The notes below the pieces were generated by a model that did not search any database, was not told where the DNA came from, and worked only from the letters and a program-made list of their open reading frames with translations. Shown here piece after piece: positions 1 to 6,698 of a stretch of 23,562 nt of DNA. The DNA is from Bdellovibrionales bacterium (GTDB lineage Bacteria; Bdellovibrionota; Bdellovibrionia; Bdellovibrionales; UBA1609), in assembly GCA_020435185.1 (NCBI GenBank), contig JAGRAA010000250.1, positions 1 through 23,562 of the forward strand, read 5' to 3'. A program made the translations under genes and the position numbers. Every line of letters starts with the position of its first letter. The stretch's first letter is position 1.

Positions 1-296
1 TTTCAGATCAAAACCCTCATTATCCAGAAAGTGTGAGAAAGTACTTTCCCTCGGCTTTGCATGAGACTACTCCGGGAAGAAGGGGATGTGTGACCGGTCA
101 GGGAGAGTTAAAAGAAGGAGGATGGGATCCTTTATTTAGCCTTAATCATACTTGCGCCATGTTAAGAGCAAACATCAATCGATTGTTTAGAAGAACCTGG
201 TGTACTACGAAGCTCCCAGAAAGGCTCAGTCATCACATTGAGCTCTATGTTTACTACCACAACACTCGAATTATTAAATCTTCTTTGAGTAAATAA
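1..296 (+). pseudogene. 3' end of an IS transposase (cut by window edge)
   Basis: The reading frame is open from the first bases of the window (codons from position 3) to a TAA at 294-296, so only the C-terminal ~97 residues are visible and the start lies outside. The visible part contains PGRRGCVTGQGELK, then NHTCAMLRANINRLFRRTWC, then a tail with YVYYHNTR. This Arg-rich NRLxRRTWCTTK...YYHN pattern is the kind of C-terminal block seen in DDE-type IS transposases, where a basic helix and a YxxHN segment close the catalytic domain. I recognise the style but cannot assign the IS family. A GTG at 33 could be taken for a start, but the homologous-looking sequence continues upstream of it. Whether the element is intact cannot be told from this window, and the pseudogene type only marks it as partial. 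Confidence 0.55.
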
Positions 297-377
297 TCCT
301 CTTTTTCAGAATCCGGACACAAAACTAAAGGGAATTTGTTTTTTTAACAACATTTTTGTGGACCAGTTTATAAAGGG
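297..377. mobile_element. Probable right-hand end of the IS element
   Basis: This non-coding 81-bp tail lies between the transposase stop and the stop codon of the minus-strand acyltransferase. IS transposase genes usually end 20-100 bp from the terminal inverted repeat, so the element's right boundary should lie here. The other end is outside the window, so neither terminal repeat nor target-site duplication can be identified. Confidence 0.35.
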
Positions 378-1145
378 TTAGACGACTTGGTTGTCATCAA
401 TGATGGTTTTGGGAAGTAAGCAATTATGAGGTCTAATTACTGAGTTTTCTCCCACCTCAACTCCACCCATGATGCTAGATTTTAATCCAATCGTTGCCCC
501 CTTTTTTATTTTTATGGGGGATATAACAAGAAAACCTTTCTGACCATAATGGGCGAATAGAGTCGCAGAGCCTCCAATAGTAACATAATCTCCTAATTCA
601 ATCAGGCAAGGGTCTGAAATATTAGAGGTATTTATAACCACTCCTTTTCCAATCTTCATTCCCATCATTTTAAAATAGAGGATATTTAAAGGGGAGGGGG
701 TGATAAATTCAAGAAACGTATATCGAACCAAATAGGTGAAAGCATTGTGTACATACCAAGGTATACTTTCCACGGAATACCAAATACCTCTAAAGGGCTT
801 TACTTTGAAAGGAAAAATAAAATTGAGTAATGGAACAACAAATACAAGAGAGACTCCATAAATCATATATGAGGTCGCAAAAGCTAACCCTAATATTATA
901 TAATGGAGAACAGGATGAATATCTCCAATTTGGTTTTGAATAAAATAGAAAAACGCTAAGGCGGGGGCCAAAGACAGACCTAAAGCACATAAGCATAGGA
1001 AAACCACTGGCATAAGCAGAATAAGAAAGCTTATTGTTCTAAAGCGACGAATAAACGTTTCAAATAAACCAAGTAGGCCTTTTGAATCAGATTTTTTAGA
1101 TAAAACATCATGCTTATTAGACTCAGATTTTTTAGATTCAGTCAT
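378..1145 (-). CDS. Membrane-bound hexapeptide-repeat acyltransferase, probably 3'-truncated
   Basis: This is a 255-residue protein. The N-terminal ~25 residues are polar (Ser/Lys-rich, with a duplicated SKKS-type stretch), followed by hydrophobic segments at about 38-70 and 82-112. The C-terminal part (about 163-255) has the spaced small/hydrophobic hexapeptide pattern of a left-handed beta-helix (MGMKIGKGVVI, LIELGDYVTIGG, IKIKKGATIGL, GVEVGENSVI). The KPFRGIWY...YLVRY segment followed by LbH resembles the C-terminal module of Pls/NRPS-like acyltransferases, here stand-alone. Such enzymes acetylate or acylate polysaccharides or amino compounds at the membrane; the substrate is unknown. I chose ATG 1145 over the upstream GTG at 1160 because an AAGGAG lies 4 nt before it. 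The protein stops right after IIDDNQVV, without the usual GxPA-type ending, next to an IS end, so the tail may have been lost. Confidence 0.75.
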   Translation of the reverse strand: MTESKKSESNKHDVLSKKSDSKGLLGLFETFIRRFRTISFLILLMPVVFLCLCALGLSLAPALAFFYFIQNQIGDIHPVLHYIILGLAFATSYMIYGVSLVFVVPLLNFIFPFKVKPFRGIWYSVESIPWYVHNAFTYLVRYTFLEFITPSPLNILYFKMMGMKIGKGVVINTSNISDPCLIELGDYVTIGGSATLFAHYGQKGFLVISPIKIKKGATIGLKSSIMGGVEVGENSVIRPHNCLLPKTIIDDNQVV

Positions 1146-1222
1146 GGAACTCCTTAACACCTCTCTATTATTTTGATAAGGTTAGGGGCTTCTGTCAAAG
1201 TGATAGTGAGAGTAATTTAGGG

Positions 1223-1558
1223 ATGGGTATGGGATTGTCAGCATTTAAAATATTAAGAGAAAAGGAATGGTTAGAATTTAAACAAAATGGAGATTTTTCG
1301 GGATCAGAGCATGATCAGAGGGATGGATTTATTCATTTATCTTCTAAAGATCAAGTCGAAAGAACTAAAGAGAAATATTTCGCAAATGAAGATGTTTATA
1401 TTGTCGAGTTTAATGTAGATGACTTTGGAAATGATATAAAGTGGGAAAAGTCTTCAGAGGGGATTCAATTTCCTCATCTTTATGGTCGGCCACTTAAGGT
1501 GAGTCAAATGATTGACTATCAGTTTGTATCATCATCTAAGGCTCAAAAGGGGGATTGA
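1223..1558 (+). CDS. DUF952 family protein
   Basis: This 111-residue soluble protein has no signal peptide. It shows the DUF952 hallmarks: DGFIHLS at 34-40 and FPHLYG at 83-88, with the intervening YIVEFNVDDFG...IKWE strands. The family is widespread and short (about 100-120 residues), so the length fits a single complete domain. The biochemical role is not established. DUF952 folds resemble ADP-ribosyltransferase-like domains, but that is family-level knowledge and not visible here. ATG 1223 has only a weak purine stretch upstream (GAGAG), and an in-frame ATG two codons later is an alternative. It diverges from the acyltransferase and its 3' end overlaps the convergent PAP2 gene by 23 bp, so the two stops are interlocked with no room for a separate terminator. 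Confidence 0.85.
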   Translation: MGMGLSAFKILREKEWLEFKQNGDFSGSEHDQRDGFIHLSSKDQVERTKEKYFANEDVYIVEFNVDDFGNDIKWEKSSEGIQFPHLYGRPLKVSQMIDYQFVSSSKAQKGD

Positions 1559-2243
1559 GTTTGGGTTTTAATGCCTTTTTATATAGTATATCAAAACCAA
1601 TCCATGAAAGAAAGACAGAAGCAATAGTGTCTGTAATCCAATGATCGCCAATGGCCACTCTAGAAAAAGCCATTAAAATCGTGAATAAAAATATTGTGAG
1701 TGTTGATAGATAGAGAAGAGCTTTTGATTGAATTTTATCTTTGAATGCATAGAGAAAGGCAAATAGAAAAAATGCAGAAGCTGTATGACCACTGGGAAAA
1801 GATCCCTCGCCAAAAAGACCTAGTTTTAAAAGGTCTCCGGGTTGGTACCATTGGGTAAAATGAATATTTTCAAATCCTGCTACTTTGTAGGGACGAGCTC
1901 TGCCAATAAGGTTTTTTAAGGAATGAATAAGGGTTAAACTTATAGTTAATGAGCAAAGAGTAAGATAGCGTAATCTAAATTTTATTTGTTTTTTTCGAAG
2001 ACCAGGTATGAGCTCGAATATCAAATAAGCAATAACGGCAAGACCTTGGGCTGTAACTGGGAGATCTACACCACCCCAGCGCTCACCTTCATAAAAGCTC
2101 TGCTCCATAAACTTGGTGAAAGGATTATTGAATAATCTAATGTGTTCAGTCCATTGGTAATCTACAGGGCTTAAGACGAAAAGCGTAATGATCATCATAA
2201 AAAAAAGCAGAATTGGGAAATGATAATCTTTAAGATCCTTCAC
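1536..2243 (-). CDS. PAP2-family membrane phosphatase
   Basis: This multi-spanning membrane protein has the full PAP2 acid-phosphatase signature. Numbered from the chosen GTG start these are Kx6RP (K110...R117-P118), PSGH (150-153) and SRx5HxxxD (S194-R195, H201, D205). Family members dephosphorylate membrane lipids (phosphatidic acid, undecaprenyl pyrophosphate, lipid A phosphates) at the outer face of the inner membrane. GTG 2243 is preferred because GAGGA lies 4 nt before it and it overlaps the upstream stop by only 14 bp, typical of translational coupling. An ATG at 2285 would add 14 residues but has no SD. It follows the GT39 glycosyltransferase directly. That pairing suggests recycling of the polyprenyl-phosphate sugar donor or remodelling of a lipid glycan (inference). 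Confidence 0.88.
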   Translation of the reverse strand: MKDLKDYHFPILLFFMMIITLFVLSPVDYQWTEHIRLFNNPFTKFMEQSFYEGERWGGVDLPVTAQGLAVIAYLIFELIPGLRKKQIKFRLRYLTLCSLTISLTLIHSLKNLIGRARPYKVAGFENIHFTQWYQPGDLLKLGLFGEGSFPSGHTASAFFLFAFLYAFKDKIQSKALLYLSTLTIFLFTILMAFSRVAIGDHWITDTIASVFLSWIGFDILYKKALKPKLNPPFEP

Positions 2244-3651
2244 TGAGTCCTCGATAATTTTTGCACCAGATGAATTCAAAATCATTTACGAAATGATTTT
2301 TTATTTTGATCTCCATTCTATCAACGAGAGTGGTTTTGTCGCAAAGAAAATAATGAGAAATATCTTTCTTAAAGAAATGAGTATTCACGAATAGGATGTC
2401 TTTTCCGAGAGGAGATTCGGTCTGCCAAAAGTCAAATTGATTAATATGGTCGTCTAGCACATAAATCTTTTTTCTGTCTTTTGCGTAAAATAAGGCACGG
2501 CTTCCCAAGGACCAATTTGTAACGGCAATTGCGCTATTGCCTTTATCGGCCAATAATTCTGAAGCTTTTGTCATAACTTGTGGCCAGCCAGCGATGTCTC
2601 TGTGAACCGAATTAAAATTAGGTTGCGGGATCAGATGAAAGCTCATTTCAATGAGTAGGGAAAATAGAAATATCAAAGAAAAAGTAAAACTTCCTTTAAA
2701 CAACCAGATTCTCCAAGATAGCTTTTTAAGGCAAAATTCATTTATTCCAATAGGTATCAGTAAGTAATAAAAGAGTATAGTCCAATGAGGGAGAATAGGT
2801 TCTTTGAAAGAAGAATAAGTAAAAAACAAAATATAGGGGAGAGAAAAAGCGAACACTGCTTGATAGTGCTTATTTGTTGTGAGTAAGCTTTTGAAGAATC
2901 CATAGGCTGCAAAGAAGTATAGTGGGAGAATATAGGAGATGATTTGCATGGCTAGAGATTTGGCAAAATTAACAAAAGTGGGGCCTCCTCCTAGGACATG
3001 GTGTGTTTGGTAATAAAAACTAATCCAATTGTTTTGCCAATTCCAGTAAAGTACAGGTGAGATAACTATAAGTGCGGATAAAATAGCGTAGATCCAACGC
3101 CAATTAAAGATCATCGAATAGTCTTTTCTCAGTAAAAAATAAATGAGTACACTGGGAACTAAGAGAACTGCAGTATACTTACTGAGACCACAAAGCCCAA
3201 GAATTAAACCAAAAAGAATCCATTTTTTTGCAGGGGCAAAAGAAGATAACGAAACGAGAGACTGCATCAGTGGATAAATTAAGACTAACAAAAGAGTATC
3301 AGGGAAGAGCGACATAAGAAGCGTATTGATAAGAAAAGAGCTTTGAGTGATTAAAATCAAAATAAAGGGTGAAAGATTAAGCTTAAAATTTTGTATCCAC
3401 TTATAAAAAAAGAATGTAGAGATCAGGCCTAGAATTATTGCTGGAATTCTCGCAGATAATTCAGATTGAGGTAAAAAAGAAAATACCCACTGCACCCATC
3501 CCACTAAGGGCGGATGGTCAAAATAACTCCATGCTAGTTTTTGACCGTAAAGATAGTAATGAGCTTCGTCGGGTGTAATATTAGGAAAGTAGGCGAAAAT
3601 CATCCGAAACGAAAAAAGGGTTGTTAAAAGTATAAAAAAGTTTTTATTCAT
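2230..3651 (-). CDS. GT39/ArnT-like membrane glycosyltransferase
   Basis: This 473-residue integral membrane protein has an N-terminal helix followed by PNITPDEAHYYLY and then SYFDHPPLVGW. That is the classical first-loop motif of the PMT_2/GT39 family; D28 and E29 correspond to the acidic pair that coordinates metal and donor. About ten further hydrophobic segments run to residue ~345, followed by a C-terminal soluble domain of ~125 residues with VTNWSLGSRALFYA and CDKTTLVDRMEIK. Relatives transfer a sugar from a polyprenyl-phosphate carrier to lipid A or protein in the periplasm. The acceptor here is unknown. The start has GAGA ~6 nt upstream. It lies 37 bp after the barrel gene and overlaps the PAP2 start, so the three are probably co-transcribed. 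A strong sigma-28-like match lies inside its 3' half. Confidence 0.88.
   Translation of the reverse strand: MNKNFFILLTTLFSFRMIFAYFPNITPDEAHYYLYGQKLAWSYFDHPPLVGWVQWVFSFLPQSELSARIPAIILGLISTFFFYKWIQNFKLNLSPFILILITQSSFLINTLLMSLFPDTLLLVLIYPLMQSLVSLSSFAPAKKWILFGLILGLCGLSKYTAVLLVPSVLIYFLLRKDYSMIFNWRWIYAILSALIVISPVLYWNWQNNWISFYYQTHHVLGGGPTFVNFAKSLAMQIISYILPLYFFAAYGFFKSLLTTNKHYQAVFAFSLPYILFFTYSSFKEPILPHWTILFYYLLIPIGINEFCLKKLSWRIWLFKGSFTFSLIFLFSLLIEMSFHLIPQPNFNSVHRDIAGWPQVMTKASELLADKGNSAIAVTNWSLGSRALFYAKDRKKIYVLDDHINQFDFWQTESPLGKDILFVNTHFFKKDISHYFLCDKTTLVDRMEIKIKNHFVNDFEFIWCKNYRGLSEGS
2543..2569 (-). promoter_or_regulatory. Intragenic sigma-28 (FliA)-like promoter match
   Basis: On the minus strand AAAAGCTT-N11-GCCGATAA matches the FliA consensus TAAAGTTT-N11-GCCGATAA at 14 of 16 positions, including all eight of the -10. 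It lies within GT39 coding sequence and points at the PAP2 start ~300 bp downstream. FliA promoters inside genes are known from E. coli. The -10 also encodes Ala-Asp-Lys in frame, so chance is possible. Confidence 0.4.
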
Positions 3652-3688
3652 AAATTCTCAATCGCCTATTTGTCATCTCTCTGTTCTA

Positions 3689-4969
3689 TTAAAAGTGTTG
3701 TTCTAAAGCAATAGAGAATTGGTCATTCTTAGAATAAGTTCCGAGTAAAGAATCCGTAGAGCCCTCTATGAAATCGTAACCGATTTCAATGATTAGAGAA
3801 TCGATTAAAAAAGGAGATCGATAAGAGATACCACCAGCAAAATTAGGGCTTTCGAGTTGATGTAATATGCTAAAGGTCAAAGAGGACCTCTCGGTTAAAC
3901 TATATCGTCCGGCAAGAACTATACTTTTTTCATAAAGCCGGAAGTGAGAAATGGGGAAGTTGTCGGCACTGTCAGGATAAACTGAATAATAGACTTGGGT
4001 TATATAAGTCATACTCTTCCCCATAATCTGACTATTGAACTCCCAAGATAAGGCATTTTCAAGACTCCATGGAGTCATTGAGGTCGATTCGTCGAGTCTA
4101 TGAGAATAGGCTGTTTCATAGCGAAAGATAGAGCGATTCTTTGTCCAAACAATAGAGGCTCCTGTCTTTTGTAATCGATAGTATATGGGTTGCAACAAAA
4201 TATCACTTTGAGCATAAACTTCATTTGGGTTATTAACCACGAGAGATACCGTAGGCTTAATTTTTGGTGAAGGATTAAAGCCATTAAAGTGAGTGAGGTA
4301 AAAATCCCAATCATCCAAACGGTACTGCCACTGAAGTCCCCAGTTATTAGAAAGAGATTTATTCGGGTCGGAGTAATCCTGATATGTATAATTTAACGTT
4401 TCTGGCAAAATTATTTTTCCGTAGTCAGTGCTGGTATTAATCAACAGTGTTCTTGGTAACCAACGGCTTTCTTCTCCTGGTAATAAGGAAACCTGCTGTT
4501 GAGGAATATAAATAAGATTCAAGCGGGAGTTGTAGTTATCTAGTGTAATCTCTAGAATTGGACTAGATCGCTTTTTTGAATGCAGGGGATTCCAAAGGAC
4601 TTCAGCCGACGTGTTTGCATTTGGGGAATAACCATCTATGATTCCCCAATTTATAACATTAAAGCCTAGACTCAATCTCAGCGTTGAAGAGATTTTGAAG
4701 CCAACAGTGAGCTCTTGAGGTTCCACATAGTGATTTTGTGATTTTCCTAATCCAGGAACGCTTTGGTAGCATGATATATTGGCTTTAATTTTTAATTTAT
4801 TTAAAGAAAGTTCTTGGGCTATATTTTCAGAGAAGAGAGTGTAAGAGTCCTGAGTTCCAGCGATTTTTTGAGGGTAGATAAAGCTATGGGTGCCTATCGT
4901 CGTATCTAAGCAATGGGCTGTTGAAGACCATAAAATTAAAATAAAAATAAGGCTGCTGTTAAAGTTCAC
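3689..4969 (-). CDS. Outer-membrane beta-barrel protein, DUF1302-like
   Basis: This 426-residue protein has an N-terminal signal peptide (hydrophobic ~6-20, cleavage near TAHC-LD). The body is made of alternating amphipathic strands rich in aromatic residues, and it ends in ALEQHF. The terminal Phe is the classic C-terminal beta-signal of BAM-inserted barrels. The block LGFNVINWGIIDGYSPN followed by NPLHSKKRS...RLNLIYIPQQ resembles the WGxxDxxxPxN region of DUF1302-type barrels, which are often encoded beside MMPL/RND exporters and LolA-like proteins; the family call is by resemblance only. The start is GTG and lacks a clear SD. It sits 76 bp after the secreted protein at 5046-6608 and 37 bp before the GT39 gene. 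The likely role is an outer-membrane exit or receiver for what the divergent RND pump moves (inference). Confidence 0.75.
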   Translation of the reverse strand: MNFNSSLIFILILWSSTAHCLDTTIGTHSFIYPQKIAGTQDSYTLFSENIAQELSLNKLKIKANISCYQSVPGLGKSQNHYVEPQELTVGFKISSTLRLSLGFNVINWGIIDGYSPNANTSAEVLWNPLHSKKRSSPILEITLDNYNSRLNLIYIPQQQVSLLPGEESRWLPRTLLINTSTDYGKIILPETLNYTYQDYSDPNKSLSNNWGLQWQYRLDDWDFYLTHFNGFNPSPKIKPTVSLVVNNPNEVYAQSDILLQPIYYRLQKTGASIVWTKNRSIFRYETAYSHRLDESTSMTPWSLENALSWEFNSQIMGKSMTYITQVYYSVYPDSADNFPISHFRLYEKSIVLAGRYSLTERSSLTFSILHQLESPNFAGGISYRSPFLIDSLIIEIGYDFIEGSTDSLLGTYSKNDQFSIALEQHF

Positions 4970-5045
4970 TTTAAAAAACTATCATTGAGCCTTTAGTACG
5001 TCACTTCAAAAAGTTAAGTTTGTTGAATTGAACGCTGAATTAGAA

Positions 5046-6608
5046 TTAATTGTAGTAGTCGCTAGAAAATGGATTGTTAAAATTTCTGTTTTGAGATTCA
5101 GAAGTGGGATTTGTCGAATTTACGCTCGGCTCGTCCCCTTGATTACGATAGTAGATAAACACGTTTTCATTTTTAAACCCAAGTTCGTAAGGGATAAATT
5201 GTTCTTTGTAGAAATCTAAGGTAGGTAGATTAAAATCAAGTCGATAGTCATTTAGGGCTTCTTCAATTCTAGTTCTAATACTAGAATTGCTGATCCTTTG
5301 GTTAGGGTGATATTTACTGACATAGGAGGAGTCCCAATGATCAGAATAATTAATTCGAGAATTTTCGAAAGCAATATTTAACTTTTGATTTTGTATTTCC
5401 ATTTTTGCTTCGGTTAGCACATGTGATTCAAAAACTATATAAGGAGTCCAGCTCGAATCTACAGGCGCTAACATATGTAAATTTACATAGGAGTACAGTT
5501 GCCCTTGAAGTGCCCCGTTATTAGCGGATAAATCTTGCAGTATGGGCTCTTGCTGAGGAGCGGTTTGAAACAAGAAATTGGTTTTCTTTTTAAAGTTCAT
5601 TAGATCAGGCCATACAAAAAATTGTTTGAATCTTGATTTCATGAGTGATTTGAATCCATCTATTTGATTTGAATAAAAATTTTGGCTAAGTACTCTTGAT
5701 TTGTATAAAAACCTGAATATTTCATGGAGAGAATTTTCAGGAAGGATAAAAGCCATTCTGTTAAACTCTTCCGGAAAGTATCTGAAGCTAATTTTAGTTT
5801 CATAAGGATTTAGAATTGAAGAAAGTGAGGCTTCGCCCAAAATTAACAGTTGATTGTCATTTCCAAATCTCAAAGTTTTGGGGTGAATGGATAGATTTAA
5901 ATCATTAGATAGTTTATGTTCAGACAAAATAAATAATTTACTATTGATCTCATTGACGAGAGTGTTCATTTTTCTTTGTAGAGCTTGCATAAGTGCTTCT
6001 TGAATGAACCATCGATCTTTGAGTTTGTTCTCTATGGCTTGAAGCGCTTCATCGGCAAACCCTCTGGGGCCAACGCAGCGTTCTGTATCTACAGCCCATA
6101 TAAGATCATCATTGGGTAGGTCGATAGCATTTATATTAAATTGAAGTTGTCCACTTTGTTCATTCATTATCAAAAATGTATTGATTTGATAATTTTCATT
6201 TAAAAGATGAGCTTGTAATTTAGAACATTCTCCATGGATATGTATTTTCAAATTGAAGTTATCATTATTTCGTTCAATGTATCCGTCGCTGATGAGGCTT
6301 TCTACATTAATAGAGATATTTCTGAGTGTTGTTTGAACTTGAAACGATCTGTTTTTCTCATTTTCAATGGATATCTTTGAATCTTGCTGTCCTTGTATAG
6401 AAACCCCAGACAACTGTGTCTCAATGGGTTGATGCACCAGGACTGGACTCAGCGCTTCATTGAAGCGTTGTGTCCCTTGGTTTTTTAATACCCACAAGGA
6501 ATATTCTGGAAAGCCGATCTGATAGACAAAGTCAGTTATTACCTGTGCATGAATATTCGACGAAAAAATTAACGTTAAAAGAATGAATATTTTTTTTAAT
6601 GGTGTCAT
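5046..6608 (-). CDS. Large secreted/periplasmic protein of unknown function
   Basis: This 520-residue protein has a clear Sec signal peptide (KK, hydrophobic 7-17, cleavage after A21). I do not recognise the family. Residues ~45-165 are an alternating beta pattern (LSGVSIQGQQ, TLRNISINVESL, FNLKIHIHG). Next comes a long amphipathic helix (~180-225, ADEALQAIENKLKDRWFIQE), then a second beta-rich half. That strand-then-long-helix order recalls TULIP/BPI-type lipid-binding proteins, but I cannot show homology. Cys131 and Cys178 could form a disulfide after export. It heads the minus-strand run and is divergent from the RND exporter. There is no SD before ATG 6608, and a sigma-28-like -10 ends only 7 nt upstream, so the mRNA may be leaderless. 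A periplasmic lipid shuttle or scaffold is speculation from context. Confidence 0.7.
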   Translation of the reverse strand: MTPLKKIFILLTLIFSSNIHAQVITDFVYQIGFPEYSLWVLKNQGTQRFNEALSPVLVHQPIETQLSGVSIQGQQDSKISIENEKNRSFQVQTTLRNISINVESLISDGYIERNNDNFNLKIHIHGECSKLQAHLLNENYQINTFLIMNEQSGQLQFNINAIDLPNDDLIWAVDTERCVGPRGFADEALQAIENKLKDRWFIQEALMQALQRKMNTLVNEINSKLFILSEHKLSNDLNLSIHPKTLRFGNDNQLLILGEASLSSILNPYETKISFRYFPEEFNRMAFILPENSLHEIFRFLYKSRVLSQNFYSNQIDGFKSLMKSRFKQFFVWPDLMNFKKKTNFLFQTAPQQEPILQDLSANNGALQGQLYSYVNLHMLAPVDSSWTPYIVFESHVLTEAKMEIQNQKLNIAFENSRINYSDHWDSSYVSKYHPNQRISNSSIRTRIEEALNDYRLDFNLPTLDFYKEQFIPYELGFKNENVFIYYRNQGDEPSVNSTNPTSESQNRNFNNPFSSDYYN

Positions 6609-6615
6609 AGCAGAT

Positions 6616-6642
6616 CTATCGGCAATTTTTTTTGGGACTAAA
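6616..6642 (-). promoter_or_regulatory. Sigma-28-like promoter for the minus-strand run
   Basis: The minus strand reads TTTAGTCC-N11-GCCGATAG. The -10 matches the FliA consensus GCCGATAA at 7 of 8 positions; the -35 is weak (4 of 8). The expected transcription start is within about 3 nt of ATG 6608, giving a leaderless or nearly leaderless transcript. Its -35 overlaps that of the plus-strand promoter at 6639-6665. Confidence 0.45.
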
Positions 6643-6665
6643 GTTTTAAGTGGATTTTCCGTTAA
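6639..6665 (+). promoter_or_regulatory. Sigma-28 (FliA)-like promoter for the RND exporter
   Basis: TAAAGTTT-N11-TCCGTTAA: the -35 is a perfect match to the FliA consensus and the -10 matches 6 of 8, with the exact 11-nt spacing. The predicted start is near 6671, leaving a ~28-nt leader before ATG 6699. This suggests control with motility or attack-phase genes. Confidence 0.55.
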
Positions 6666-6685
6666 GCCCCATGAATATTGGGCTT
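6664..6685 (+). promoter_or_regulatory. Small leader hairpin upstream of the RND exporter
   Basis: AAGCCC (6664-6669) and GGGCTT (6680-6685) form a 6-bp stem around a 10-nt loop. The left arm overlaps the end of the sigma-28-like -10, so the hairpin would be only partly inside the transcript if that promoter is used. It may instead be a binding site. Function unknown. Confidence 0.3.
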
Positions 6686-6698
6686 TAGGGAATTTTAA

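Noticed and set aside
300..370. GGACACAAAA and TTTTGTGGACC as terminal inverted repeats of the IS
   Set aside because: The pairing has gaps and both lie on the same side of the transposase; a true terminal repeat needs the left end, which is outside the window.
5028..5219. Plus-strand open frame at the 3' end of the secreted-protein gene
   Set aside because: It overlaps coding sequence on the other strand, with composition expected of a shadow and no SD.
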